A stretch of 64,000 nt of DNA from Chitinophagaceae bacterium PMP191F (GCA_001302245.1 LGYU01000021.1:1-64000), one strand, 5' to 3'. Positions 1 through 9,321 are shown, counted from the first letter of the stretch. Made by a program: numbers and translations. Notes: generated by a model not told the origin, from the sequence alone.

Positions 1-618
1 CCCCAGGAATTTTACTTGATCCGTTTTCTGGATAGTTATATGCCGCAATATTGTACACGGCTCCAGGTACTTTTGAGCCAACTGGCTTTTTTGAACTTAC
101 CGGAATACGGGCGCATGACTTCAGCAATTGCCTGACTGATGTGCACCTGATCTGGCCGGAAGCGATTGCCGATCTGATTAAGCAATTGCAGGAAAGCAGT
201 GCGGCGATCATGCGGGCAGCAGTACTTGACAAATTTTTTCTTTCGCTGCTGGTAAAGAAAAGCAAAATGGACGCAGTAGGCCATTGCCTATGCGGCTACT
301 AAATTACGATCACCGGAAACGCCGTTCAACAGTAAAGAATCGGCCAGCGCATGCAATATCGGTGAACGGAAATTTGAACGGTTGTTCAAAGAATACGCAG
401 GTGTTTCTGCCAGACGGTTTTTCCGTCTTCAACGCTTTGCTGCCGCAAATTTGTATAAACATCTGAATCGGTCACAGACCTGGATGGCGGTTGCTGTTCA
501 AACCGGTTATTATGACCTCAATCATCTGGCAAAGGACTTTAAAGAGTTGGGCCGCTCTACAGTCACTGGTTTCTGCGGCTATGATTTCCAGGATGGACAG
601 GTATTACCGCACCAATAG
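1..618 (+). pseudogene. Frameshifted AraC-family regulator, 5' end outside window
   Basis: Two reading frames together give one AraC-type regulator of the DUF6597 kind. Frame 3 (about 40-300) reads through a ligand-domain end (FEPTGFFELTGI, AHDFSN) to AVGHCL. Frame 1 (about 291-618) continues with a helix-turn-helix domain (IGERKFERLFKEYAGVS, then QTGYYDLNHLAKDFKELG). The two halves fit end to end with a single frameshift near base 290, so the gene is probably dead. The part before about base 40 is in doubt because frame 3 has a stop at 31-33 and the start lies off the window. A sequencing error at the shift is the alternative, but neighbouring genes are also decayed. Confidence 0.7.
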
Positions 619-718
619 TGCAGAAATATAACTGAAGGTTTTCTTCTTTGTCGAGACTATTCAGACATAAATTTGCGCTTTCTGAATATTTTTCCCCTTC
701 CGTGCCGCAGGTGACTTT

Positions 719-1123
719 GTGAGTTATAGAATCTATTTTGATAGTGGCATGTTGCCGGATACTTATACAAAACTTATCTTTTCACATAATAAAGGATATT
801 TTACCAGCGAGCATTAAGGGCCTAAATAAGGAATATTCTTCAGCGATAAAGATAGAAATGTTGAGCAACTTGGACAGATATATCTCCGCCTCTTATCCAT
901 CACAATAGGAAATAAAGTCCAGGGGCTAATTGGCCCAGACGTAACGGATGCGGAAGGAATCGTCCATACAGTACTTACGATACTGCCAATACCTGTTCTA
1001 GGCACCACTGCGGTTACCATCAGATCGATAAAAAAAGACTTTATATTACAGAAAGCGGACCCCTCTTTAATAGTTGATTTTTCTTTTGTTGCACGACAGA
1101 CACGTACTTATGAAGAGTACTGA
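719..1123 (+). pseudogene. Stop-interrupted hypothetical ORF
   Basis: One frame reads from GTG 719 (VSYRIYFDSGML) to a TGA at 1121, broken only by two close stops at 815-817 and 827-829. The part after the stops is protein-like (LGQIYLRLLSITIGNKVQG, then VHTVLTILPIPVLGTT). I do not recognise the family. It follows the broken AraC gene and looks like part of the same decayed stretch. It could instead be two chance open frames. Bases 1124-1273 hold nothing I can name. Confidence 0.35.
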
Positions 1124-1273
1124 TCGAACATCGAGGCAGCAGCGATAGATGAAATAGTCTACCTTGGCATTGCATTATTGGGGGATAAGAAAAGTATTAA
1201 TAAGGCCACCAAAGGGCTGGCCGAATCAGGATCATTTCTTTCGTATTGTTTATCCGCATGTTGCCTGACCGCT

Positions 1274-2182
1274 TCAGTTGAAGGACTGCCGGAAATCCAA
1301 AGGGCTTTGTTTGGTCTTGTTCTTAAATAATTTGCTGAATGACTGCGGATGCTCGAAACCAAGTTGATAGGCGATCTCACTTACGGACATCCTCGTCGTA
1401 GATAATTTTTGTTTTGCCTTTTCGATCAGTTTTTCGTGGATGATCTGTTGCATCGTCTGACCGGTCAGTTGTTTCAACAGGCTGCTTAAATACTTAGAGG
1501 ACATGTTCAAAGCATCGGCAAAGTATTGTACGGTTGGCAGCCCTTTGGAAAGCAACTCTTCGTCATTCAGATAGGTTGTTAAGATTTCTTCCACCTTATC
1601 CAAGACCTGGTGGTTAGTGATCTTTCGGGTGATGAACTGACGCTGGTAAAAACGCTCGGCATAATTCAGTAAGGTCTCCAGATGTGAGATAATAATATCC
1701 TGGCTGAATTTATCCATATTGGAATAGTATTCAGCTTTTACATTTTTGACCAGATCATTGATCACTATTTCTTCGTGATCTGAAAGGAACAGCGCTTCAT
1801 GGGTAGCATAGCCAAAGTATTCGTATCGCTTGATCTTGGTAGCAAGCGATGTGTTCCAAAGAAAGTCAGGGTGTATGAAAAGCATCCAGCCATCCAGGTC
1901 CGGAGGTACACCGTTCTCTTCGCCACGCAAGACCTGGCCGGGAGACATAAAAGCCATCAGCCCTTCGTCAAAATCGTATTTCTGTTGCCCGTAATGTAAG
2001 CCGTCACATCCTCTTTTCATCGATATCACATACAAGTCGAATACGACCGCCTCTATACCTGTGTCATTTCTCAGGCCTTTCAGGTCAACGATGCTGATCA
2101 GCGGGTGATGGGGTTTAGGAAGCCCCATCAAACGGTGTATTTCCTTTATGGAACTGATCCGGTATGGTTTGCCGTTTGCCAT
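1274..2182 (-). CDS. AraC-family transcriptional regulator
   Basis: This 302-residue protein has the usual Bacteroidota AraC layout: an N-terminal cupin-like sensing domain (about 20-170) and a C-terminal pair of helix-turn-helix motifs (about 200-300), ending with VSEIAYQLGFEHPQSFSKLFKN and SPLDFRQ. It is the last gene of a tight minus-strand run: small membrane protein, DoxX-like protein (8 bases upstream), then this gene. The ligand is unknown; its neighbours suggest control of the small membrane/DoxX operon or the nearby dehydrogenases. It resembles the AraC protein at 4178-5068 in length and in the segment YAERFY-RQFI, so the two are probably paralogues. Confidence 0.93.
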   Translation of the reverse strand: MANGKPYRISSIKEIHRLMGLPKPHHPLISIVDLKGLRNDTGIEAVVFDLYVISMKRGCDGLHYGQQKYDFDEGLMAFMSPGQVLRGEENGVPPDLDGWMLFIHPDFLWNTSLATKIKRYEYFGYATHEALFLSDHEEIVINDLVKNVKAEYYSNMDKFSQDIIISHLETLLNYAERFYQRQFITRKITNHQVLDKVEEILTTYLNDEELLSKGLPTVQYFADALNMSSKYLSSLLKQLTGQTMQQIIHEKLIEKAKQKLSTTRMSVSEIAYQLGFEHPQSFSKLFKNKTKQSPLDFRQSFN

Positions 2183-2190
2183 ACTGCAAG

Positions 2191-2547
2191 TTATTTAAAT
2201 TTGAAGGGATACTTTAACCATATCATAACTAATGGCATCACTAAAAACGGGATCTCTATCAACGCCATGCGGTAATTTCCCGCCCGCAGCGTCAGCCCCA
2301 TGATCATAACGACCAGGAATACATTTAGCAAGTTGCCCAGGAAAAAGGTGCCAGGGATGAGCAACAGTACACCAAACACTATGGCTGCACCAGCCAGGTA
2401 TGGAATAAACGTTTCGCTGATCCCTAAACTTTCCATCATCTTAACAGACTCCGGGTTATTTTTGTAATGTACAGTATCCCAGGCATGTTTGAAGCTAAGC
2501 GTTACCGAAATGAGCAGCAGCACTGCTGAAATAATGTTTTTTATCAT
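2191..2547 (-). CDS. DoxX-like integral membrane protein
   Basis: A 118-residue protein with four hydrophobic segments (about 4-20, 48-68, 70-90 and 95-112) and the sequence SLGISETFIPYLAGAAIVFGV, typical of small DoxX-family proteins. DoxX proteins are named after a thiosulfate:quinone oxidoreductase subunit, but most members have no proven role. It sits 3 bases after the small membrane gene and 8 bases before the AraC gene, so the three are almost surely co-transcribed. Confidence 0.85.
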   Translation of the reverse strand: MIKNIISAVLLLISVTLSFKHAWDTVHYKNNPESVKMMESLGISETFIPYLAGAAIVFGVLLLIPGTFFLGNLLNVFLVVMIMGLTLRAGNYRMALIEIPFLVMPLVMIWLKYPFKFK

Positions 2548-2550
2548 AGT

Positions 2551-2754
2551 TTAATGAAGGATAAAAGTGTTCATGATGTAACTACCGAGTATCGCTATTG
2601 GCACGCCGATCATGGCGCTTATTAAAGCTCTTTTAGCCTTAAGTGGATGTGCCTTCCTGTGTTTGAAATAAAGGAAGAACCCTATAAGGGGAAGCGCGTT
2701 GGAAATAATGAACCAAGTCCGCGACAATTGATCTTTATTCTTTTTCATGATCAT
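2551..2754 (-). CDS. Small membrane protein, two TM segments
   Basis: A 67-residue protein (or 65 from the second Met at 2748) with two hydrophobic segments (about 13-30 and 45-63) around a basic loop rich in Lys, Arg and His. I do not recognise a named family. It is the first gene of the operon with the DoxX-like protein and AraC regulator. Confidence 0.75.
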   Translation of the reverse strand: MIMKKNKDQLSRTWFIISNALPLIGFFLYFKHRKAHPLKAKRALISAMIGVPIAILGSYIMNTFILH

Positions 2755-2766
2755 TAATTTGATGAT

Positions 2767-2900
2767 TAATTACTACTGAACTCTTTTCGATTTAAATGAT
2801 TTGCCACCAAGGGAATGCCTTTATAGTCCCGGGGTTCCAGGTCATTCGGGCCTTTCAGTTTCCTTTGAAACTGTAGGTATTTCCACCCTGTACGCTATAG
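2767..2900 (-). pseudogene. C-terminal remnant of an unknown gene
   Basis: The minus strand holds about 43 open codons (WKYLQFQRKLKGPNDLEP, then YKGIPLVANHL) ending in TAA near 2767, with a stop close upstream and no start codon. It reads like the tail of a lost gene; the family is unknown. The rest of 2755-2988 shows nothing else. Confidence 0.3.
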
Positions 2901-2988
2901 AGACTGCCATCCCGTATTCGCCGTCTTTATTAACATTGGGAGATTTATACATCTGTACACTTCATATGGCAGCTTGATACTATAAGTA

Positions 2989-3915
2989 TTAAAATTCCGC
3001 CTTAGCTAACTCTTGCGATATCTCCCATAATTTTAAAGAAATATTTACATCCTGTGCCTGTGCAGGTATTTTTGCAATAGCTGGATATCCCCGGGTTTCC
3101 ATCATTTTGTTTGGTCCATAATACAAACCTCCTTTGGCCTCTGGAGAAGTGGCTGCATATAATGTTGGTAAGGCTCCTTGTGCAGATGGCTGGAACAAAA
3201 ACGGAAGAAAGGTCCTCACTATTCCTGCGATGCTCCATCGCCCGGCACCGTTAATAAGTAGATTTGTTCGGGAAACACCTGGGTGGGCAGCGATACTCAT
3301 GATGCCCCAACCATGCTTTTCACTTTGCCGCTGAAGTTCTAAAGCAAACATCAAGTTCGCAAGTTTCGACTGACTATATGCTTTACCGGGAGCGTAAGAA
3401 GATTTTGATTGGAGGTCATCAAAATTGATTATTCCTTCACGATTTGCAATACTTGAAATGGTAACAACGCGTGCACCTGGTGATTTTCGTAACAGTGGAA
3501 GAAGCTGAGCTGTCAATGCAAAGTGACCAATATGGTTCATCCCGAACTGCAACTCAAAGCCATCGGCAGTTTCAAGTCGTTTTGGTGGTGTCATTACACC
3601 TGCGTTGTTTATCAGGAGATCGATGGCATGCCCTTTTAAAATCATTCTCGAAGCAAAGGCTTTGATCGAGGACAGGTCTGCAAGGTCTATTTTTTCAAAA
3701 CTTACTTTTGCTTTCCGGTTAATTCTTTGAATCTTAGCAATTGACTCAGCCCCTTTTTGAGCGTTGCGCCCCATCATTATCACACTCCATCCTGCCGATG
3801 ATAACGCTAACGCATCTTCGTATCCAATACCTTCTGTACTACCAGTAATTAGAGCCAAACCATTGTTCTTAAGAGGAATCTGAGATGTTGTCCAATTTTT
3901 ACTTCCGTTTTGCAT
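2989..3915 (-). CDS. Short-chain dehydrogenase/reductase (retinol-dehydrogenase-like)
   Basis: NAD(P)-dependent oxidoreductase with the Rossmann motif TGSTEGIG, the NNAG motif and the catalytic YSQSK (Tyr-x-x-x-Lys) preceded by a Ser in VTISSIA. From the Met at 3915 it is 308 residues, the normal size for the retinol dehydrogenase / WW-oxidoreductase-like group. The open frame extends upstream to 4077, but that 54-residue extension has no family likeness, so I take 3915 as the start. A weak promoter of the type seen before other dehydrogenase genes here (CAAAGTTC, 3936-3943) lies just upstream of 3915 and supports this start. The substrate is unknown. Confidence 0.88.
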   Translation of the reverse strand: MQNGSKNWTTSQIPLKNNGLALITGSTEGIGYEDALALSSAGWSVIMMGRNAQKGAESIAKIQRINRKAKVSFEKIDLADLSSIKAFASRMILKGHAIDLLINNAGVMTPPKRLETADGFELQFGMNHIGHFALTAQLLPLLRKSPGARVVTISSIANREGIINFDDLQSKSSYAPGKAYSQSKLANLMFALELQRQSEKHGWGIMSIAAHPGVSRTNLLINGAGRWSIAGIVRTFLPFLFQPSAQGALPTLYAATSPEAKGGLYYGPNKMMETRGYPAIAKIPAQAQDVNISLKLWEISQELAKAEF

Positions 3916-4177
3916 TTTAAATTGTGTTTGTACTGCAAAGTTCAGAAGTCGGAAGCAGGCAGGTGTAGCCAAAAGTCGCAATGTTGTAGTGGAAAGGCCG
4001 ATCGTCATTCCGGGTCTCCAGCCCATGGCGGGCAAAATATAGTGATGACATTCTTTACGCGTATCTTGTAAAAGCAAAACAAGCTAACTACACAACCTGT
4101 ATTACGTTTGGTGCCTTAAGTGTAAATAACATAAGTTGACTTTACACCACCGGATATAGCTGTCCGGACATGGCCTA

Positions 4178-5068
4178 TTAATTTAATAGTCGCTTTTTAA
4201 AGTCTTTTGGCGTTTGCCCAACTTCTTTCTTAAATAACCTGGAGAAGTAGGACATATTTTCAAATCCCAGCGACCAGGCGATTTCCGATACATTTTCGTC
4301 TGATTCCCTCAACCTGTTTTTTGCTACGTTTATAAGCGCAATATGAATCAGTTCCTGCGCTGTTTTCCCGGTCTCGATCTTGAGGGCATTGCTGAGGTAA
4401 CGCGGGGACATGTGTAGTTCCGATGCCATATAGCCAACGGAAGGAAGCCCTTGTTCAAAAAATTGCTCATTCTTCAAATAGTTATCCAGCAATTTATGAA
4501 AAGCAGTCACCGTTTTCCCTGACAGCTCCTTACGATTGATAAATTGTCGTTTATAAAAACGTTCAGCATATCTCAATAAGGCGCTGATATTGGCCAGGAT
4601 GATATCTTTACTGAATTCATCCTGGTTATTGCCATATTCGGAATCTATGGAGTCAAATAAACGGGCGATGGTTTTTTCTTCCTTTGGCGAAAGATGCAAA
4701 GCCTCATCCGCTTCATAATCAAAGAAGGCATATTTTTGAATTTCCTTTTGCAGCACGTCGCCCAGCAAAAAATCTTCATGGAACAGGAGTATGTAACCAC
4801 CTTCCTCCAATTCAAGATTGGTGATCTCAATTACCTGACGGGGCTTCCAGAATACCATCGACCCCTTTTCATGGTCAAACCGTGTACGCCCGTAAAGCCA
4901 GTGGCCAGCTTTGATATTTTTTAATCCGATCAGATAAAAATCACAAGTAAATTCAGCAAAGTTCAAAACCAGACCAGGGGTGATGCGCAGCAGGCTCAGC
5001 ATCGGGTGCTCGGGATCAGGCAAGCCGTTCTCCCTGTGCATCTCGCTTAATGACTTGAAATGTTTCAT
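4178..5068 (-). CDS. AraC-family transcriptional regulator
   Basis: A 296-residue regulator with an N-terminal cupin-like domain and C-terminal AraC DNA-binding domain (PSVGYMASELHMSPRYLS; VSEIAWSLGFENMSYFSRLFKK; TPKDFKK). It is close in form to the AraC protein at 1274-2182. Upstream on the same strand are a deleted aldehyde dehydrogenase and an intact DUF1569-like/SDR pair, so it may once have controlled the aldehyde dehydrogenase gene. Confidence 0.93.
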   Translation of the reverse strand: MKHFKSLSEMHRENGLPDPEHPMLSLLRITPGLVLNFAEFTCDFYLIGLKNIKAGHWLYGRTRFDHEKGSMVFWKPRQVIEITNLELEEGGYILLFHEDFLLGDVLQKEIQKYAFFDYEADEALHLSPKEEKTIARLFDSIDSEYGNNQDEFSKDIILANISALLRYAERFYKRQFINRKELSGKTVTAFHKLLDNYLKNEQFFEQGLPSVGYMASELHMSPRYLSNALKIETGKTAQELIHIALINVAKNRLRESDENVSEIAWSLGFENMSYFSRLFKKEVGQTPKDFKKRLLN

Positions 5069-5089
5069 CGTTTATCTTTTTAAAATTAG

Positions 5090-5336
5090 TTATTTTAATA
5101 AACAAACCATTGGGTTTAATCCCGCTATCTTTTCCCGGGTGTACGGCGGAATCAAATGCTCAATAGGTTGTCCGGAAGGGCCATGTAAAATGGACCTGGC
5201 ATGGGTTAAAGAGTCAAAGCCGGATCTGCCATAATAATTGCCAATGCCCGAACTGCCAACGCCGCCAAATGGCATAGACAGCATCGGTATTAAAATAAGC
5301 TTTTTGCTTATCGAATATGGTTTGATACTTGTTCAT
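5090..5336 (-). pseudogene. Aldehyde dehydrogenase with its middle deleted
   Basis: The minus strand starts at ATG 5336 with MNKYQTIFDKQKAYFNT, the usual N-terminus of Bacteroidota aldehyde dehydrogenases. After 17 codons and one extra base it jumps at 5284 to the family's C-terminus (PFGGVGSSGIGNYYG, then SFD-like SGFDSLTHARSIL) and ends at 5090. About 370-400 residues, including the NAD site and the catalytic Cys and Glu, are missing, and the two ends are out of frame. The product cannot work. Confidence 0.85.
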
Positions 5337-5369
5337 TGCTGTAAGTTTTAAAACAGGTTGATAAAACGA

Positions 5370-5912
5370 TCAGGCGTTGAATTGCTTTAGATGATAATCC
5401 ACATGGATCTGCGCCAGCTTGCCCCATTGCTTGCGGGTAAGTTTTCCAAATAAAGGATGCGGGCCCCAGTCTTCGGCAGGTGTCTGCCATGCCTTTTCCA
5501 ATATGTTCTGCAGCAGTTTTTTCTCCTGGTCAAAATCAAATTGCTGGTCGTGGGGAATAATAAAGTTCAGCGGCATGCGCAGTCCCTTGGGTTGGGCAGG
5601 GAAGAAATCTACGAGCAGCCATTTGAACAGCGTCTGGCTTAACCAGTAACTTTCATCAAAGAGCTGGAAATAGCCAAGTGCCCCGCCAAGCGATAAAGAG
5701 AGATGGTGCAGCATCTGGGCAACACTCATCGTTCCCCACACCCGTTTGGAATCAGGGGTGATACTTTGCAACCTTGCCCTGAACTCAGCCTGTTTTTGCG
5801 GGGCGTAAAACTGCATCCCATCTACCTGTGGTGTAATAATGGCTTGGGGGATATATCTGACGATAGCAATAAAGGAATACCATAATTCCTTATTAAGGAT
5901 AGAGCGCTTCAT
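5370..5912 (-). CDS. DUF1569 / DinB-like protein
   Basis: A 180-residue protein with TPDSKRVWGTMSVAQMLHHL near residue 52 and HPLFGKLTRKQWGKLAQIHVDYHL near the end. These two His-bearing blocks are typical of DUF1569, a four-helix DinB-like fold that may bind a metal. A hydrophobic N-terminal stretch (WYSFIAIVRYIPQAII) makes it longer than the family core. It lies 11 bases after the SDR gene at 5924 and is probably co-transcribed with it. The biochemical role is unknown. Confidence 0.8.
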   Translation of the reverse strand: MKRSILNKELWYSFIAIVRYIPQAIITPQVDGMQFYAPQKQAEFRARLQSITPDSKRVWGTMSVAQMLHHLSLSLGGALGYFQLFDESYWLSQTLFKWLLVDFFPAQPKGLRMPLNFIIPHDQQFDFDQEKKLLQNILEKAWQTPAEDWGPHPLFGKLTRKQWGKLAQIHVDYHLKQFNA

Positions 5913-5923
5913 AGCTGTATGTT

Positions 5924-6766
5924 TTAAGCGGTTATTTCAGTTGGCGTAAACTTTCCTGCCCAGGCCTCAATTTCTGTACTCATCTTATCGCGATTTGTCC
6001 GGTAGGTTTGCAGAGAATCCAGGCCGACAGGCAGATGGACGGGAGGATTTTCTACCGCGGCAAGTTCGACAACTACTTTCGCCAGTTTGGCCGGATCGCC
6101 GGGCTGGTTACCGTGTAAGGCATCAGGTGCATTTTTCATTTGCCCAACCATAGTGCTGTCATAATCTGCTATAGCATTAGCAGCTGAGGAGTAAGATTGT
6201 GTATTTAAAAACTGCGTACGGAACAAGCCGGGTGCCAATGCGGTCACTTTAATGTTGAAAGATGCAAGCTCCAGGGCAAGGCCTTCTGAAATGCCTTCGA
6301 CTGCGTATTTGGTAGAACCATACAAAGCCCAGGCGGGTAATGCACCGTAACCGAACAGCGAGGAAATGTTAATGATATGTCCGGCTTTCTTTTCACGCAA
6401 ATGGGGCAACGTTGCACGCACTACGTTCAACAAGCCAAATACATTGGTGTCATATTGCCGCCTTACTTCTTCATCAGAAGCTTCCTCTATCGCCGCTACA
6501 ACACCAAATCCCGCATTGTTTACCACCACATCAAGTGTCCCAAACCGGCTAATGCCGTCTGCCACAGCCTGCTTTACGGCCGCTTCATTGACCACATCCA
6601 TGGTAACGACCAGTAAATTTTCGGGGTTGCCCAAATCATCCTGCAAGGCAGTCGCATGATTACGCACGGTAGCGATTACTTTATCTCCGGAGGCAAGCAC
6701 CGTTTTTACGATCTCAAGGCCAAAGCCTTTGCTGGCGCCTGTTACAAACCAAACTTTCTGTTTCAT
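5924..6766 (-). CDS. Short-chain dehydrogenase/reductase
   Basis: A 280-residue classical SDR: TGASKGFG at residue 9, NNAG, INISS, and YGSTK as the Tyr-Lys catalytic pair. The length and the sequence ALAPGLFRTQFL fit the oxidoreductase subgroup often named SDR family NAD(P)-dependent oxidoreductase; the substrate cannot be read. It is the first gene of a pair with the DUF1569-like gene. A promoter with a -7 box TACCTTTG and a shared upstream element lies at 6843-6915. Confidence 0.92.
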   Translation of the reverse strand: MKQKVWFVTGASKGFGLEIVKTVLASGDKVIATVRNHATALQDDLGNPENLLVVTMDVVNEAAVKQAVADGISRFGTLDVVVNNAGFGVVAAIEEASDEEVRRQYDTNVFGLLNVVRATLPHLREKKAGHIINISSLFGYGALPAWALYGSTKYAVEGISEGLALELASFNIKVTALAPGLFRTQFLNTQSYSSAANAIADYDSTMVGQMKNAPDALHGNQPGDPAKLAKVVVELAAVENPPVHLPVGLDSLQTYRTNRDKMSTEIEAWAGKFTPTEITA

Positions 6767-6842
6767 GATCTTGATTTTTAATGATTGTTTAAATTGTTTT
6801 TGCAGTATCCGTTGCTAAAACGCCGTTGGATATTTGCTGAGT

Positions 6843-6915
6843 CAAAGGTACCTGGGGGATGGAGGGAGGAGCTAACCCGAATTTCAGAAATACTAACACT
6901 TATTTACCTGTCTGT
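6843..6915 (-). promoter_or_regulatory. Promoter and upstream element of the SDR gene (copy A)
   Basis: On the minus strand a perfect Bacteroidota -7 box (TACCTTTG, read from plus-strand 6843-6850) stands 77 bases before the SDR start. No good -33 box is present. In its place, beginning 22 bases upstream, is a 44-base block (6872-6915) that matches 7967-8010 at about 37 positions. This arrangement suggests an activator site. Confidence 0.6.
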
Positions 6916-7019
6916 ATTTTCCTGTTTACTTTTAGCGGAGGGTGCTTTAAATACAAAGCCCAGGCCCATTTGCGCTGAGCGGCAAACCGGCCTGGGCTGA
7001 TGATAAATGCTATCGGTAA

Positions 7020-7898
7020 TTAAACGAACAGGGCTTTGTTACGGGTAAAGAAATCAGCCAGTGTTGTCGGCTTATGGCCGGTAATGATTTCGATCAGGTT
7101 ATTGGTACCAGAGAATATGCCGTTGACGCAATCGTCGGCCACGTGGGTCACATGCTGCACAAAATGTTCGCTTGCCGCCCTTTTGGAATTGAGCTTGAAA
7201 AACTGCTCAATGGTAACCGGTTCATACTTTACTGTCCTGCCCAGTACAGCTGAAATAATTTCGCTCATTTCAAAAACATTATACTCTTCGGGGCCGTAGA
7301 GTCTAAGTACCTGCCCTTTATATTGATCGATATGGGTTGCAACTTTTGCGACTACACGTCCCAGATCGGCAGAATCGACAGGGGCCCAGCGGCCATTGCC
7401 AAATGGCAATACAATGGAACTATTCGTGTGAATACCTTCGCGGACATACAGAAACCAGTCATCAAAAAACGTCGGTCTCAAATGGGTTACCGGTATGCCT
7501 GTATGATTTAAGATCTGTTCACCTACCCAATGGTCTTGCGCAGCATTACTTTTCGCTTCACGCCTGGCAGATATCTGCGACATGTTGACGATACCTTTCA
7601 AACCGTTTTCTATAGCAGCCTGAGCGAAATAAGCAGTGGCTTGCAATACACCCGGCACTAGAACAGGGAAACATAAATAGGCAGTATCGACACCATTCAT
7701 GGCAGCAGAGATATCATCGAGGTTGAGCAGGTCGCCTTTCACAACCTCAACGCCTTTGGCTTTCAACTCTTCAGAACGTTCATCGATACGGTGAACCATT
7801 GCCCGGACAGGGTAACCCATTTTTAAAAGTTCGTCTATGGCAGCGCTACCGCTTTTGCCTGTGGCACCGGTAATTAATACTTTTATTTGCTTTTCCAT
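7020..7898 (-). CDS. NmrA-like NAD(P)-binding protein
   Basis: A 292-residue atypical SDR. It starts with KVLITGATGKSG (NmrA/QOR2-type nucleotide motif) and lacks a classical Tyr-x-x-x-Lys. Further family-like segments are GVEVVKGDLLNLDDISAAMNG and HLRPTFFDDWFL. Members act as redox sensors or as NAD(P)H:quinone oxidoreductases; which applies here cannot be told. It stands alone on the minus strand, with its own promoter at 7939-8010 that shares an upstream block with the SDR promoter at 6843. Confidence 0.9.
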   Translation of the reverse strand: MEKQIKVLITGATGKSGSAAIDELLKMGYPVRAMVHRIDERSEELKAKGVEVVKGDLLNLDDISAAMNGVDTAYLCFPVLVPGVLQATAYFAQAAIENGLKGIVNMSQISARREAKSNAAQDHWVGEQILNHTGIPVTHLRPTFFDDWFLYVREGIHTNSSIVLPFGNGRWAPVDSADLGRVVAKVATHIDQYKGQVLRLYGPEEYNVFEMSEIISAVLGRTVKYEPVTIEQFFKLNSKRAASEHFVQHVTHVADDCVNGIFSGTNNLIEIITGHKPTTLADFFTRNKALFV

Positions 7899-7938
7899 TT
7901 TGAAAGATTTTAATTGTTGGACTTCAAATTTGTTTAAG

Positions 7939-8010
7939 CAAAATTAGATTCAATCAGGTCCGCGGCTCTAACGCGAATTTCAGATTTACTATCACTTTTT
8001 TACCGGTATG
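7939..8010 (-). promoter_or_regulatory. Promoter and upstream element of the NmrA-like gene (copy B)
   Basis: The minus-strand -7 box TAATTTTG (plus 7939-7946) lies 41 bases before the start codon. The 44-base element at 7967-8010 (core CTAACGCGAATTTCAGA, then TACTATCACTT) begins 21 bases further upstream and closely matches copy A at 6872-6915. Confidence 0.6.
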
Positions 8011-8290
8011 TGCATCCATTTCGAAAGCTGCCATCCAGCTTGTATGTCCCCCCAAAGCATGCCTTCAATTATTATTATTCTGATGATTACGATTTTGACC
8101 TGCAGCTTATAGTTTTCTTGGATTTATTGAAATTTAATATGACTCTTTATCATCTTAAAACAACCATTTATACAGCTTTTCAAGATCAATAATAATTGCT
8201 AGTTTTTCAAATGCTGATGTTTTACATGATTGCTTTGGTGAAGAGGGAGAAGTTTTTCAAAGGCAGATAAAAACTTCATCAGGCAATACG
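8011..8290. other. Gap without a recognisable gene
   Basis: AT-rich sequence between the NmrA-like promoter and the AraC remnant. I see no convincing gene, repeat or hairpin. Confidence 0.5.
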
Positions 8291-8509
8291 TTGAAAGTAT
8301 TAAAGCCTTTAGTTGTTATTAATTCTATATCAGAATACCATGCAGCAATGAATTGAAGTAAGCCATACAATCCTTTAGTTAGTTTAGTGAAACTTGATGA
8401 CATTAATCCGGAAAAGGATAGAAATGGGATCTTATGTGCGTTGCCAATGCTGTGTTGGTGGGATTTCGTGGCTACAGCGTACCAAAGACACGGAGCGATC
8501 ACCGTCTGA
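8291..8509 (+). pseudogene. N-terminal stub of an AraC regulator
   Basis: The plus strand reads KPLVVINSISEYHAAMN, an in-frame TGA, then SKPYNPLVSLVKLDDINPEK and on to a stop at 8507. This is the usual start of Bacteroidota AraC proteins (compare IKEIHRLMGLPKPHHPLIS in the gene at 1274-2182). The cupin end and the whole DNA-binding domain are gone. Confidence 0.65.
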
Positions 8510-8565
8510 ATCAAATAATCTGATACAGTCAGTCACACTCCGCGTTTAAAAGTTCGGATTAGTAT

Positions 8566-9297
8566 TTACCAGGGTAAAAATTCGCCTGATTGGGAAAAAG
8601 TTCCTGTTGGGCCATTCTCATCAATTAATGCCATGGCAACACCTGACTTAGCACCTTCTTCCGGAGTTAAGGGCGCCTGATCTGAACCGATGGATGTTTG
8701 CACCCAACCTGGACTAACCGCATTTACTTTAATCTGGGAAGCGTCAAGGGCATTAGCCAGAAAAACGGTGAACTGGTTCAAAGCCGTTTTTGACGCACTA
8801 TAAGCATAAGGTTTTAAAGCGTATAACCAATGTTCTTTATCCAAATGAACAGCAAAGGAACCGGACAGGCTGCTGATATTTACAATACGCCCCGCTTTGC
8901 TTTTTTTAATTGCGGGTAATAATGCCTGAGTCAGCTCTACGGTACCGAAATAATTAATATCAAAGGTATCCCGCAGGGTTTGTATGGGTACGGTTTCTGT
9001 GTTATTTCCGAACCAAGCGCCGTCTAAGAATACGGCTGCATTGTTGACCAGGATGTCCAACACACCATATTCACTTTCAATGTATTTTCTAACGTTATCA
9101 ATATCAGTCGAATTACTGATGTCCAGTTTTACGAAAGCAACATCTAATGATAAATCTCTTAAGGCTGCTTCTGCTTTTTTACCTTCGGTTTCATTTCTTG
9201 CCCCTAATAAAACTTTGATGTTATGCGCTGCAAGTTGTTTCGCGGTTTCAAAACCTATGCCTTTATTGGCTCCGGTCACTAATGCTATCTTTGTCAT
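8566..9297 (-). CDS. SDR, carbonyl-reductase-like
   Basis: A 243-residue SDR with TGANKGIG, NNAA in place of NNAG, NISSLSG, and YSASK as the catalytic Tyr-Lys pair. The extra segment between NISS and YSASK (EHWLYALKPYA) and the ending fit the CBR1-like carbonyl reductase subgroup. Its promoter at 9322-9378 has the same layout as those of two other genes in this region, pointing to shared control. Confidence 0.92.
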   Translation of the reverse strand: MTKIALVTGANKGIGFETAKQLAAHNIKVLLGARNETEGKKAEAALRDLSLDVAFVKLDISNSTDIDNVRKYIESEYGVLDILVNNAAVFLDGAWFGNNTETVPIQTLRDTFDINYFGTVELTQALLPAIKKSKAGRIVNISSLSGSFAVHLDKEHWLYALKPYAYSASKTALNQFTVFLANALDASQIKVNAVSPGWVQTSIGSDQAPLTPEEGAKSGVAMALIDENGPTGTFSQSGEFLPW

Positions 9298-9321
9298 ATT
9301 GTAAATTGTTTAATTCCAATG

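Noticed and set aside
3916-4077. N-terminal extension of the SDR at 2989-3915
   Set aside because: The added 54 residues have no SDR likeness, and a promoter-like box lies between the two possible starts.
8257-8514. Minus-strand 85-codon frame
   Set aside because: The plus strand at the same place gives a recognisable AraC N-terminus; the minus-strand frame gives nothing.
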